Source: Bacteroidota bacterium (GTDB lineage Bacteria; Bacteroidota; Bacteroidia; AKYH767-A; OLB10). From it: a stretch of 64,000 nt of DNA. Shown in pieces: positions 20,145-31,860 of the stretch (the stretch's first letter is position 1; each line of letters begins with the position of its first letter). The notes under the pieces were generated by a model. It did not search any database and had not been told where the DNA came from. It was given only the letters and a program-made list of their open reading frames with translations. Where the stretch lies: NCBI GenBank assembly GCA_016714005.1, contig JADJOA010000008.1:124001-188000 (forward strand), in the 5' to 3' direction. Made by a program: the position numbers and the translations under genes.

Positions 20145-21362
20145 TTGAATACAGAAATATTCGTTGCTAACAGACTTTTAAAGAGCAGCAGTAAAAAAAT
20201 TACCAAACCCATTTTGCTTATTGCCATAGGCGGCATTGCGTTGGGCATTTGTGTAATGATAGTTTCAGTAGCTATTGTAACCGGCTTTAAAAGTGAAATT
20301 ACAAACAAGGTGGTTGGCTTTGGTGCGCATATAAGAATCACCTCATTTAACAATAACAATTCTTATGAAGAAAAACCTGTTTCAGGCAACCAAAAATTTA
20401 TTGAAGAACTACGCACCATTCCGAGCATTAAAAGCATACAGGCGTATGCAACCAAAGCGGGAATAATAAAAACCAAGGATGAAATACAGGGAATTATTTT
20501 AAAAGGAATTGATAAAAACTACGACCCTGATTTTTTTTCGGATAAACTTATTGCCGGTGCATTGCCTGATTTGAATGACACCGCGCGTTCATTAGATGTA
20601 TTGATTTCAAACAAAACTGCCTCGCTATTAAAACTAAAAACAGGAGATGCAATGGTTGTTTATTTTATACAGCAACCAACGCGCGTGCGCAAGTTTAAGA
20701 TTTGCGGTATTTACCAAACAGGTTTAGAAGAATTTGATTCGCGCTTTGCTTTTTGCGATTTAAAAAACATTGTAGCTGTTAACGATTGGAAAACGGATGA
20801 GGTAGGCGGTTTTGAAATAACGCTTAAAAACTTTGATGACCTTGCAATGGTAAATGAGCAGGTTTATAAAAAAACCGGTTATGAGTTTAATACGCAAACC
20901 ATTGTTGAGCAATACCCTCAAATATTTAACTGGCTGGCTTTGCAGGATATAAACGTAATTATCATTTTATTTTTAATGGTGTTGGTTAGCGGCATTAATA
21001 TGATTTCTACCCTGCTGATAATTATTCTTGAAAACAACACGCTTATAGCAATTATGAAAACATTGGGGGCATCCAATAAAAGCATTAGAAAGATATTTCT
21101 TTACCTAAGTGCATGGATCATAGGCATTGGTTTACTCACCGGAAATGTATTAGGGATTGGGCTGTGCCTGTTTCAAAAGTATTTTCACTTTGTAAAACTT
21201 CCCGAAGAATCGTACTACATTAGTTACGTACCAGTTCAGCTTTCGCTCCCGGATGTATTGCTGATTAACCTGGGAACATTTATAGTTTGCTTGCTTATTT
21301 TAATTATCCCCTCTTATATAATAAGCCGCATGGTTATAGCAAAATCTTTAAGGTTTGATTGA
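20145..21362 (+). CDS. FtsX-like ABC transporter permease (LolC/E type)
   Basis: 405-residue inner-membrane permease. One transmembrane helix near residues 22-45 (PILLIAIGGIALGICVMIVSVA), a large periplasmic MacB-like domain, then three helices in the last third (VIIILFLMVLVSGI; IIGIGLLTGNVLGIGL; LINLGTFIVCLLILI). This is the architecture of LolC/LolE lipoprotein-release permeases. The start codon is TTG at 20145: an in-frame stop lies five codons upstream, and the next Met is inside the first helix. No ATPase is adjacent. Divergent from the NamZ-like gene. Confidence 0.82.
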   Translation: MNTEIFVANRLLKSSSKKITKPILLIAIGGIALGICVMIVSVAIVTGFKSEITNKVVGFGAHIRITSFNNNNSYEEKPVSGNQKFIEELRTIPSIKSIQAYATKAGIIKTKDEIQGIILKGIDKNYDPDFFSDKLIAGALPDLNDTARSLDVLISNKTASLLKLKTGDAMVVYFIQQPTRVRKFKICGIYQTGLEEFDSRFAFCDLKNIVAVNDWKTDEVGGFEITLKNFDDLAMVNEQVYKKTGYEFNTQTIVEQYPQIFNWLALQDINVIIILFLMVLVSGINMISTLLIIILENNTLIAIMKTLGASNKSIRKIFLYLSAWIIGIGLLTGNVLGIGLCLFQKYFHFVKLPEESYYISYVPVQLSLPDVLLINLGTFIVCLLILIIPSYIISRMVIAKSLRFD

Positions 21363-21466
21363 GGTTTTCACTTTAACTTTTTTTTCAACACCAACACCTC
21401 CCCTATTAAGATTTATATATTTTCGCCACTCAAAATTTTAAATAACACTCTTAACAATTTAATACA

Positions 21467-22408
21467 ATGAAAGTAACCGTAGTAGGCGCGGGAAATGTAG
21501 GAAGCACATGCGCCAATGTAATTGCTCACCGCGAGCTTGTAAATGAAGTAATTCTATTAGACATTAAGGAAGGTACAGCAGAAGGTAAATCTTTGGATAT
21601 GTGGCAAACTTCGCCAATCAATTTGTATGATACGCGTATAAAAGGCTCTACCAACGACTATTCTGCTACTGCTAACTCTGATGTAGTGGTAATAACATCT
21701 GGCCTGCCTCGTAAACCGGGCATGAGCCGCGATGATTTAATAGCTACCAACGCAGGTATTGTACGCTCAGTAACCGAAAACATTATTAAGTATTCTCCCA
21801 ATACAATTATAATAGTAGTAAGCAATCCGCTTGATGTAATGACCTACTGTGCTTACCTCACTGCAGGAATTGACAGCAAGCGCGTGTTTGGTATGGCAGG
21901 GATTTTAGATACTGCGCGCTACCGTGCATTTTTAGCAGAAGCGTTAAACACTTCGCCAAAAGATATTCAGGCAGTGTTAATGGGCGGACATGGCGATACG
22001 ATGGTACCACTTCCAAGATATACTACCGTTGCCGGAATTCCTGTAACAGAATTGATAGCTGCCGATAAGTTAAATGCAATTGTTGAACGCACTAAAGTTG
22101 GTGGTGGCGAATTGGTAAACCTTATGGGAACAAGTGCATGGTATGCACCGGGTGCTGCTGCAGCCCAAATGGTGGAAGCCATTGTGCGCGATCAGAAAAG
22201 AATTTTCCCTTGCTGCGCTTTGTTAAATGGCGAATATGGTTTAAAAGATATTTACCTTGGTGTACCCGTTAAGTTGGGTAAAAATGGTATTGAAGAAATA
22301 ATTGAATTAAAATTGAATGCCGCTGAAAAAGATTTGTTGAGCAAATCGGCAGTATCGGTTAAGGAAGTAATGAATGTGTTGGACGGAATGAACCAGCCGG
22401 TAAAGTAA
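21467..22408 (+). CDS. mdh: Malate dehydrogenase
   Basis: 313 residues, complete. NAD-dependent oxidation of malate to oxaloacetate in the TCA cycle, LDH-like type. NAD site GAGNVGSTCANVI, substrate arginines in GLPRKPGMSRDDL, NPLDVMTY, and the catalytic histidine in MGGHGDTM. A TATATTTT stretch about 45 bases upstream resembles a Bacteroidota -7 element only loosely. A strong terminator lies 54 bases after the stop. Confidence 0.95.
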   Translation: MKVTVVGAGNVGSTCANVIAHRELVNEVILLDIKEGTAEGKSLDMWQTSPINLYDTRIKGSTNDYSATANSDVVVITSGLPRKPGMSRDDLIATNAGIVRSVTENIIKYSPNTIIIVVSNPLDVMTYCAYLTAGIDSKRVFGMAGILDTARYRAFLAEALNTSPKDIQAVLMGGHGDTMVPLPRYTTVAGIPVTELIAADKLNAIVERTKVGGGELVNLMGTSAWYAPGAAAAQMVEAIVRDQKRIFPCCALLNGEYGLKDIYLGVPVKLGKNGIEEIIELKLNAAEKDLLSKSAVSVKEVMNVLDGMNQPVK

Positions 22409-22461
22409 TTCCATGTTTGGGGATTGAGAGATTAGGTTGATTAGTTAAAAAAATGATTTAT

Positions 22462-22494
22462 AAAATCTCCGAAGCAAACACTTCGGAGATTTTT
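22462..22494 (+). terminator. Rho-independent terminator after mdh
   Basis: Long stem AAAATCTCCGAAG / CTTCGGAGATTTT with a six-base loop CAAACA, followed by T-rich sequence. All thirteen base pairs are Watson-Crick. Confidence 0.9.
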
Positions 22495-22512
22495 ATTTGT
22501 AAGAAAATATAA

Positions 22513-22914
22513 ATGCAGTCGCTAATTTTATTACGTGGGTTGCCCGGCAGCGGCAAAAGCACTTTGGCAAATGTGCTGAGCGAAAATGGCAGGTATCCTG
22601 TTTTTAGTGTTGATGATTTTTTTACCGACCAACATGGTAATTATCAATTTGAATTTGAAAAAAACCATGTTGCCTATCAACAGTGTGAGGATAACACACG
22701 TAATGCATTACAGACAGGAATAGAAAAAATATTTATAGCAAATACATTTACCATGCTATGGGAAATGGAGCCATATTTTAAAATGGCTGTTGAATTCAAC
22801 TGCAAATTTTTTGTTGTTACAGTTGAAAAATATCACAACGGGCATAACATTCATAACATTTCTGAAGAGCAATTGCAGAAAATGGCTGAGAAGTATAAGG
22901 TAAAACTCCTTTAA
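22513..22914 (+). CDS. P-loop nucleotide kinase-like AAA family protein
   Basis: 133 residues. The Walker A motif GLPGSGKST is at residues 8-16. SVDDFFTD and IANTFTMLWEMEPYF fit the N4BP2/polynucleotide-kinase-like group of small P-loop proteins. The substrate is unknown. It starts 18 bases after the mdh terminator and overlaps the end of the convergent YigZ gene by four bases. Confidence 0.75.
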   Translation: MQSLILLRGLPGSGKSTLANVLSENGRYPVFSVDDFFTDQHGNYQFEFEKNHVAYQQCEDNTRNALQTGIEKIFIANTFTMLWEMEPYFKMAVEFNCKFFVVTVEKYHNGHNIHNISEEQLQKMAEKYKVKLL

Positions 22915-23531
22915 ATAATTGCCTTAAGTACCAGTTTATCTTTTAATAAATAATTGCCTGTAAGCTCGCTAATAACTTTTTGCGCAATGGCTTTTTCAAC
23001 TTCAAATCGAATAATGTTTTGATCTGCAAATTGCTGCGATAAAATATTTATTCCCTTTTGCTTGAGTTTAGGCATAACGCTATTCATTACTTCATAACCA
23101 AATTCCAGGGTATAAATTTCTGTTATTGGTTTTTCTGTAATGGTGCTTTGCGCAACGGCTTGCTGAGCCGCAGTTTTATATGCATTTATTAACCCGGGTA
23201 TGCCAAGCAGCGTACCTCCAAAATATCTTACCACCACAATAAGCACATTGGTTAAATCGTGTGATTGTATAACCCCAAAAATTGGTTTACCGGCCGATCC
23301 TGCCGGTTCACCGTCATCATTAACCCTGTAATTTGTTTTAGCGGCACCCAGCCGCCATGCGTAGCAATGGTGGTTGGCTTTGGCATGTGCATCCTTTAAA
23401 GTTATAAGGTGCTGCTTTATTTCCGCTTCGGTGGTTACGGCAAATGCAAAGGCTATAAACTTGCTGCCCTTGTCTTTGCAAATGCTTTCGGCATTTGTAG
23501 TAATTGTTTTATAGCTAAAATCAAAAAGCAT
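22911..23531 (-). CDS. YigZ/IMPACT family protein
   Basis: 206 residues. Signature NHHCYAWRLG followed by NDDGEPAGSAGKPIFG, then VVVRYFGGTLLGIPGL, as in YigZ/IMPACT N-terminal domains. The C-terminal half is a small domain often found in this family. The bacterial role is not established; IMPACT proteins act in translation control in eukaryotes. Single gene, complete. Confidence 0.88.
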   Translation of the reverse strand: MLFDFSYKTITTNAESICKDKGSKFIAFAFAVTTEAEIKQHLITLKDAHAKANHHCYAWRLGAAKTNYRVNDDGEPAGSAGKPIFGVIQSHDLTNVLIVVVRYFGGTLLGIPGLINAYKTAAQQAVAQSTITEKPITEIYTLEFGYEVMNSVMPKLKQKGINILSQQFADQNIIRFEVEKAIAQKVISELTGNYLLKDKLVLKAII

Positions 23532-23582
23532 TTCATTAAATTGATTGATGCAAGCAAAATTATGATAAGACTCAAGCCAACT

Positions 23583-25836
23583 CTACATTTTAATCAATTT
23601 GCCAATTAATATTTTGTTATTACCATTGATGCGCAGGGTGTAAATTCCTTTTTTGAGTGATTTAATATTTAAAAGTGGTTGGGGGGTTGTTATGTTTTGC
23701 TGAAGGATGATTTGCCCTGTGGTGTTGTAAATTTCTGCTGTGGCATTGGGTGGTATATTGGTAAGCACAATAAATTCGGATGCGGGATTGGGCATGATGC
23801 TAAACTGCTCAAGCGTAAATTGATTTTGTATGCCGGTGGCAGTGGTATCGAGCATCGTAGAATCATTGCCAAGGTTTATTCCCAGCACATATTCGCTTGC
23901 TGTAAGTGCATAAGCATTGCTTAGTGTGAAAGGAACCGGAATGCGCCCTGCCACGTTATCTACTATTACTATGCCGGTGCGTGTGAGGGCTCCGCCAAAG
24001 CCGGTAACATTGGTATGATCATTTCGCACCAATGCAAAATCTATTTTACCATCTACCGGAATTGATTTTGCAAATGTGATTAAATCAACACCGGGCTGCC
24101 CAAGCCATGAGGTGAGAAACTGGTTGCTGATCCATGAGGTGTCAACCAATGCAGTATCGTAGTTGATTGTAAATGCTATGCCATACACACTGTCAACAGG
24201 AGTTTGTGCCGTGCCGTAATATGTTTCAATGTAAACAGTATCGCTCAGGTTTGTTGAATCGGGTGTAACATCCAAATACAAATACGGATCGGTAAGTGAT
24301 GTTAGACTATGTTGCCCTGCCAAACGTGCAGGATGTGTTAAGCCATAGTTAAGCGAAACGGCTGTAGTGTCATCATCATTTACAACGCCATCGCCATTGG
24401 TATCGGCATGTTTTTTATTTACGGCTGTGGAAAAGTAGCTGTTCCAGTCGGTAGCAGGTTGTGCAGTGTATGCAAGTGATGCACCTGTGCGCACAGGTCC
24501 GGTTTGGTTGTATGCTAAACCAATATTTAGTACATCAATATTATTTACAATTAAATCGTAATTGGCATCACCGGGCCATACATCGCTTACTATGCTGCAT
24601 GGTGCAAACTGCCAGCCTGTGTTGCCACCACTATTAATACTGTTATCTGAAAAAAACTGTGCGCCACCCGTTGCCGCATTGTTTATGATGTTATAATTTT
24701 TTAAACAAACAGCACCCGAAGGTTTACTAATTACTCCTCCATTGATATTTGAAAAAATTCCAGCCTGCCAAACAGAATAAAATTCGTTGTTGATATATAG
24801 GGTATCATCTATTGAAATCGTTGCACCTGAGTAGTCAATAGCAAGGTATCAACAATAATACTACTGTTAAAAATATCCAAGTCCTCGTTCAGAGAGACTT
24901 TCCCTATTCGTGATAAAACCGGACCAGGACCTATTTGCAAATCCCCTCCTTCTACTTTTAAGTTTTCAAGATAGTTGCTGCCACTAAGATCAACCTGAAG
25001 CTGACTTCCTCCAAATTGATTGAGAAAGTTTACTTGCTTAATCATTAATGGATTTAATGATTGATTTGATCCGAATAATTGGAGCACTGCGTAATTAAAT
25101 GAAGTGGAGTAAAAATTAATTACCGAACTATCCAAATCGCAACTGTCGCCAAACATCGCATGTGTGTTATTGGAAGTTGTTTCAAAATTAATTGTTGATT
25201 CACCAAAATCGCATATACAGTCAAAAAATTAACGAAGGAGGTATTAATACTATAACTATTGGACACAAACTTTCCTCCGCTACCTACACCTCCCGTCAGA
25301 GTTGTGTTTAAATCACCAATAAGGGAATAATTGGATCCAATCTCTAAACTAACAAAGCTGAAAACAGAATTTGCGGTTCTCAATTTATTATTTGTACCTT
25401 TCAGGTTTGACCCGCCCCAGAAAACCTGTGAGTAAAGACTTAGGTCCCCATAAATGTTTAGATCTCCAAAGAAAATTACGCTATCTAATCCAGCACTGCA
25501 AGTAAAATTTAGGCATGAGTTTATTGCTAAATTAAAATATACCGAATCGCCATTTGTTAGAGACGCGTTGATGTCAAAGTACACATCATCACCAACCCCC
25601 GGAGGCAATGTATGAAAAGTAGTTCCCCCACTGGTAGTAGCCCAGTGCGAAACATCACTCCAGTTGCCGGTGCCGCCAACCCAATAATAATCAGCAGCAT
25701 TTGCCTTATTCAGGCTCAATACATAAAGCAGCCATGCTGCTATTAGTGTCCACTTTAGTCTTTTTAAAAATGGTGCTTCCATAACATTTTCGTTTTTAAA
25801 GTTATTGTTTTTTGAGTTATCACTATCAGTTACCAT
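23583..25836 (-). CDS. T9SS type A protein with dockerin-like calcium repeats (frameshifted)
   Basis: About 750 residues in three open segments: 25120-25836, 24809-25156 and, open from about 24830, down to 23583. The preferred start is the ATG at 25782 (MEAPFLKRLKWTLIAAW, signal peptide ending NKANA); the 25836 GTG/ATG region only adds a polar extension. The N-terminal DYYWVGGTGNWSDVSHWATTSGG is a common module of Bacteroidota surface proteins. A dockerin-like pair follows: WPGDANYDLIVNNIDVLNIG and DTNGDGVVNDDDTTAV. The end is a type A sorting domain (SIMPNPASEFIVLTN ... LKKGIYTLRI). Frames change near 25160-25230 and 24840. A surface protein of unknown ligand. Confidence 0.8.
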
Positions 25837-26027
25837 AGCTTTATTTTTTACTGTTTTATATCACTTGCGCTTAGAGATTTTATTTGATGGTACAATAGTA
25901 TAGCAGGTTAATTCTTAATAAAAAGACAATAATTCATATTTACCAAACATTCTTTTTATCACTTTAAGTATCTTTAAATAGGATTATTTGAAACTTAATT
26001 TAAATTTACCCAACAAAATATTGTTTT

Positions 26028-27419
26028 ATGAAATCAGAAGAAAGCAGGCTGCACTTGCTGTTATCTGCTCTAGAAGTTAGGGAAATAAAATCGTTCCTGC
26101 TTTTTCTACAGTGGCAGGTAGCCATCAATGAAAGACACAAAGGTTCCTTATCCTTAATGAATAAAATAGTTTCTCAATACCTGGAGCAAAAAACTATTGT
26201 TGATATTGCAAATAAAATTCCGGCTAAAGAAAGAGGATACATTACCGGTGATTTATCGGCATACCTTCAAACGTTTTTGGTTTTTAAACATGCCTACAAC
26301 AGCGATGCTGTATATAGGCATTTGCTTTCAAAGGAATTTTTAAGACGCGGACTCACCAAACCTTTCAATACGTTGTATAAAGAAACGCAGCGTAAAAAGA
26401 AAGACACATTGCAACATGAAAATGGCAATCATTATTTATACGAGTTAGAGAAAAGGTTTGCCGAGATACAGGTTCAGTCAAACGGAAAAGCAATTCCCGG
26501 TTTTAAAAACATTTCCCTGTGGCTTGACACCCCTTTTGTCCTGCATAAGCTAAAGTTGTTTTGCGAAGCGGCTAACTACATCAATATTCTTTCGGCAGAA
26601 TTTGATTTGCTTTTCCGCAAAGAAAGAATTGCAATTGTAGAGTCGGGATACTTTAATGATGTAAAGCCTGTAATGGTTTACTACCATGTATTAATGACAC
26701 TGACAAAACCACAGGAAGAAAAACATTTCAGCGAGCTGCAAAAATTAGTGGCAGAAGCAGGTAATAATTTTGATTCATTAGAGCTGATGGAACTATATCA
26801 TTACCTCAAAAATTACTGTACGAGAAAAATAAATACGGGAAATCTTTTATACCGCAAAAAACTATTAAAGATTTACAAAGGAATGCTCAGTGAGAAAATT
26901 TTATTCCGAAAGCAATGGCTCAGCCAGTGGGATTATAAAAATGCTGTTACTGTATCGTTACGTGAAAAAGAATACTCATGGACTAAAGATTTTATTGAAA
27001 ACTATAATGGCCATTTAGTTGCCACTGAAAGAAAAAACGCTTACCGTTTTAACAAGGCTGCTTTTCATTTTGCAAAAGGCGAGTACAAAGAAGCAAAGAG
27101 AATGCTGCAATTTGTTGACTTAAATAATGTGTTCTACCGGCTGGATGCAAGACTAATGATGCTTAAAATTTATTTTGAATTAGACGACATGGATGGATTG
27201 CACTTTCAGATAGCATCGTTTAATAAATTTCTTTACCGCAACAATCAATTATCCGATTATCAAAAATCCATTTACAGCAACTTGCTGAAAGCAGTAAACA
27301 AACTAACACAAGCATTTAACAACAGGGCACAACTTAAAAAACTTGTGACAGAATTTAATAACGCAAAAGATATTGCAGATGTGCAGTGGCTGAAGGAGAA
27401 AGCGAGTGAATTAATTTAA
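26028..27419 (+). CDS. Hypothetical alpha-helical protein
   Basis: 463 residues, complete and unrecognised. There is no signal peptide or membrane helix. The sequence is strongly helical and rich in K, E, L and Y, with helix pairs such as FNKAAFHFAKGEYKEAKRML that look like degenerate TPR units in the last third. It stands alone between two T9SS cargo genes on the other strand. Cytoplasmic location is inferred from the lack of export signals. Confidence 0.7.
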   Translation: MKSEESRLHLLLSALEVREIKSFLLFLQWQVAINERHKGSLSLMNKIVSQYLEQKTIVDIANKIPAKERGYITGDLSAYLQTFLVFKHAYNSDAVYRHLLSKEFLRRGLTKPFNTLYKETQRKKKDTLQHENGNHYLYELEKRFAEIQVQSNGKAIPGFKNISLWLDTPFVLHKLKLFCEAANYINILSAEFDLLFRKERIAIVESGYFNDVKPVMVYYHVLMTLTKPQEEKHFSELQKLVAEAGNNFDSLELMELYHYLKNYCTRKINTGNLLYRKKLLKIYKGMLSEKILFRKQWLSQWDYKNAVTVSLREKEYSWTKDFIENYNGHLVATERKNAYRFNKAAFHFAKGEYKEAKRMLQFVDLNNVFYRLDARLMMLKIYFELDDMDGLHFQIASFNKFLYRNNQLSDYQKSIYSNLLKAVNKLTQAFNNRAQLKKLVTEFNNAKDIADVQWLKEKASELI

Positions 27420-27477
27420 CCTGATGAAGTTTACAATCAATCAACTTTAGATCTGTTAAACATCAATACTCCCTACC

Positions 27478-30400
27478 CTACCTTATCAACTCAAATGCTC
27501 CCTTGTAAGTTTTGCCTTTTACTGAAAGTATGTAGTAGTAAGAGCCTTCGCTGGAATTGTTGCCCGATTTGTTTTTTCCATCCCAGCCTTCGGTAATGTC
27601 AGTGGTTTCAAACATCTCCTGTCCCCAACGGTTATATATTACCAATAAATAATCTTCGGCAGGGCATGCATTAGGCACAAAAAATAAATCATTTATTCCA
27701 TCGGCATTGGGTGTAAAAAATATTAGGCACGCCATTAATAGTTACACAATCAAATCCAACAATGCGAATAGAATCTGTTAACTGGCAACCGCTTGTATCG
27801 CTAACTGTTAACACATACCAAATAGTTTCGCCATTGCCTGTTAGAACCGGATTGGCACAGTTGGTACAACTTAGTCCGGCAGACGGAGACCATAAATAGT
27901 TTATAGCATTACCACCGGTAACAACTGCATTTAATGTGGTAGTTGTACCTAATTGCAGCAAAACAGAATCAGCCGCAACACCATCATTTAAAATATCAAA
28001 ACTGATGGCAAGGCATGGGGTATAAACAATATAAACCGAATCGAGCACGCTGCACGTGGTACCTCCGTTGGTTTGCAAAGCGGTAATGTAAATATATCCA
28101 TTGCCTGTGGCAGTAACATTATTAACCTGGCAGGTATCGCAAGAGATATTGATGTTAGCATTGTTATTAGTCCATACGTAAATAGGGTTAGTAGCATTTT
28201 GCGCCTGGGCAGTTAATGTAGCTGTAACTCCAGGCGCAACCAGAACGGTATCTTTTACAATGCTGTTCTCAAGCACATCAACATTACTAATGGTTTGCAC
28301 ATTAAGTGTGCCTGTTAAATTTATTGCATTGGCATCGCAACTATCAGAACCAAATGTGCCTGACACAATCAGTTGGGGTATAGCCGTAAGATTGGTGTTG
28401 GTGTAAGTATGTGTTACAAAAGGCACAGTGGTGGTTACTACATTTCCATCGCCAAAGTCCCACTGGTATTGAAAAATATCGTTACCCGTAGCCGTAAAGT
28501 TTACCGTTAGCGGAGAGCAACCGGATTGTGGAGTGAAACTGAACTCACCGCGCGGACCCGGCACTATTATTAAGCTGTCGGCAATTATTGAATCGGTGCA
28601 ACCAAAACTGTTGGTGGTAATTAAAGTAGCTCCATAAATACCCGGAGTGGTTAAAGTAAATGTGGGAGATTGTTGTACCGATGAGTTGGTGCCTGTTGTT
28701 AAAGTCCACAGGTAGGATGTGGCTCCCGGGGTATTTGGAGTAAGTGTAAATGTATTTTGCCCGCACTGCTGATTTTCAACAATATTAAAAGTGCCCGAGG
28801 GAGTGTTTACGGTTATGGTTCCCGTAACGGTGCTGTCGCACCCTGCCGTGTCGGTAACCGTAAGAGAATAATTGTAAACACCATTAACGGTATAGGTGTG
28901 TGTTACAGTGCTGGTAGTGCCGGTAGCAGTATTGCCATCGCCAAAATTAAATGCGTAAGTGCTTAGAGGCAAAGTGTTTGTTCCGCTTGCATTAAACGTT
29001 ACTACCTCATCCCTACACGCAGTAGCCGGAACCGAAAGAGAAACTCTTGGTTTAATTACCGTAAAAGGTCCCTTTGTGGTAAGTTGCTTACAACCGAGCG
29101 AATCGGTAAGCTGCAGCGTCATAGTCCATGAACCAATGGTATTGTATGTGTATGTTAGCGTAGGAACAGTTGTTATAAGTATAGTGCCATTACCAAGATT
29201 CCATAAATATTGCGAAATAGGATAATTGGAAAGAGAAGTATCAGTTAAAGTAACGGTAAGTGGTGCGCAGCCACGCATGGTACTTGCAGTAAAGCCCACC
29301 TTTGCTCCTATTGCATTTATATAATTTGGAATTCTTAAAGAATCCGGCAACCATGCACATCGGTAATAAGTAACATGGGTGAATAAAATCCGGGAGCGGT
29401 GTAGGTGGTAGAATCAAGCGGAGAAGGCTTGATGGTAGAAATAATGTTGTTGTTAAAGTGCCATTGGAATAATGATGCATCTTGTGATGAGCCCCGTTAA
29501 AAACCACTTTTAAAGGTGCACATCCGCTAAGTGGTGTGGCAGTAAAATTTGCATCAGGAATAGTAATATGCACTTGAATGGAATCCTTGTATGAGCAACC
29601 TGTTGCATAATTAAATGCCTCCAATTTTACATAATAAAATCCGCGCGAAGGAAAAACGTGTGTAATGGTAGTTACGTTTGAATTATTTACAGGAGAACCA
29701 TCACCAAAATCCCAAATTAAAGAATCGGCACCTATTGAATTACTTGTAAAATTTACTGATAATGGATTTGCACAGTTGTAAACCGGGCTTGAAAAAACTG
29801 GTTTGGGTGGCAGTACAGTTATAGCATCGTTAATTGTTAAAGTATCGCAACAACCATTATCACATGCAATTAAGCTGACAGAATATGTTCCCGGATTGGT
29901 ATAATAAATTGCCGGATTATTACTGTTAGAATTTACTCCGTTACCAAATTGCCACGACACAGAATCTTCGCCTGTACTCAGGTTTGTAAACTGAACCGGA
30001 TCGCCATAACAAACAGTATCGGGGGAAAATGAGAAGTTGGCTGTTGGCAACACACCTGTTTCAACAAAAGCAGGCCGCACAATGGTGTCGGTGCACCCGC
30101 TTGCTGTAGTAATAACAAGTGTAACATCATAATCTCCCGGCAATGGATAAAAAGCAGTATCGCTAATTCCTGTTGCTGTTTGGCCGTTGCCATAGTTCCA
30201 TTGGTAAGATACAATGGGATCGTATAGTGACTGGCTTTGACTAAAAATGATAATTGAATGTGGCACACATCCCCTGCGAGGCGCTCCGTTAAAAAATGCA
30301 TCAGGCTCATCAACATATACGGCTATGGTTTGCGTTGCAGAACATCCGTTTGCATTAGTTCCGGTTACGGTAACATTATAAACAGAGTCAATAGAATAAT

Positions 30401-31620
30401 TGTGAGACGGATTTTGCAAGGTTGATGTTGGAGTGCCATCACCAAAATTCCAAAGCCACGAGGTTATACCTGAACCCGAAGCACTAAATGCCGCGGCAAT
30501 ATCATGATCGCAAATGGTGGAGTCGGTAACTGATGCTGTAATGGAAGGTAAGGGCAGAACTGTAATTGTTAAAGTAGTACTGTCAGTACATCCCGTTGCA
30601 TCAGTAAACGACATACGCACCGTAAACGTTCCTGCTGAAGTGTAGGTGTGTGCTGGGCTGATTAAGGCTGATGTGCCCCCATCGCCAAAGTTCCATGATG
30701 CTGTGGCAACAGAAGGAAGTGAAAGATTATTAAATGTTACTGCTGAATTAACGCATGGTGTGGTATCACTTACAGAGAAAGCCGCATTGGCGGCAGCTAT
30801 GTTAATGTAATTAGGGATGGAAATGCTGTCGTTACAATTTGCATCATTCAAAACAAGTGAAACTGTATAGCTACCTCCCGTTGTATAATTATGCTGTGCA
30901 TTGGGAGATGAAAGAGAAGCACCATCGCCAAAATACCAGGTATAAACAGCGTTAACACTTGCACCGGTTGTGCCGTTTGTAAAAGTTACGTTTAGAGGGG
31001 TGGTACAACTTGCGAGTGGTGTTGCCGTAAATGCAAGTACTGGTTTTGTAATGATGGAAATGGTTTGCAAGTTACTGCTTGTGCATCCGTTAGTATCGGT
31101 AACCACCAGGTGTAACAGAAAAGCTGCCCGATAATGCTGCATTATAGGTATGAATAGTGTTTCCGGTTGTGGTAGTGAGAGTGTCGCCATCACCAAAGCT
31201 CCAAAACCATGTTTCAATGGGGGCACTTCCAATTACTGTACTGTCGGTAAAAGCAATTGTACCTCCCTGGCAAATTACATTGGGCAACGCAGTAAAACTT
31301 GCCGATGGGTTGGCAAACACTCTTACATAATTAACCTTAGTAATGGAATCTGTTCCCTGTGCATTGGTAACACGTAACTTAACGGTGTAACTGCCCGGTG
31401 TGCTGTACTGGGCAGAGGGGTTTTGTTGCGTAGATGTGTTTCCGTTACCAAAATCCCAAAGCCATGATGTTGGGTTGCCTGATGATGCATCCTGAAAAGA
31501 AACAGTTATAGGTGAGCACCCCGATGATGGTGTGGTGGTGTTAAAATTGGCAACAGGACTTTGTGCAAGCGTTGTAAACGATGCTGCAATAAAGCAGATA
31601 AGCAGAAGATGTTTTTTCAT
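27478..31620 (-). CDS. Giant PKD-repeat protein with T9SS type B (gliding-type) sorting domain (frameshifted)
   Basis: About 1,380 residues. Signal peptide 1-19 (MKKHLLLICFIAASFTTLA). At least eleven PKD domains follow, each with a W-x-FGDG/FGNG turn (for example WDFGNGNTS, WSFGDGDTL, WYFGDGASL, WNFGDGTPT, WDFGDGNVV). The end is the CHU_C/type B domain: FTPNADGINDLF, YNRWGQEMFE, GWDGKNKSG, GSYYYILSV. Open segments: 31090-31620, 29241-31232 and 27689-29350, plus 27478-27735. Frames change near 31110, 29500, 29352 and at the A6 run 27715-27720 (one base too many; VPNIFTPNADG is restored). Likely a large adhesin or motility-associated surface protein. Confidence 0.85.
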
Positions 31621-31860
31621 TTGAATAGCTCCTTATTTAATTATAACTTTAAATAAATAATATACATGCACCATTGTAAAAGCAGGTAACAGGCTTGAAA
31701 AAAATAATGGCATATAATTGTATGCTTAAATTTTTGAACGTCAAAAGACACGTGATTTAGCCAGCTAAGCCAAATGCCTTTGGTGTACAAGCAAATTTAT
31801 AGTGTATAGAAAAGAAAAAACTGCTTTTGAGAAAAGTTATTGTATGAAATTATTAACAGC

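Noticed and set aside
27988..28197. Minus-strand frame inside the PKD gene
   Set aside because: An alternative frame of the repeat region with hydrophobic composition but no domain; the PKD frame is clearly the coding one.
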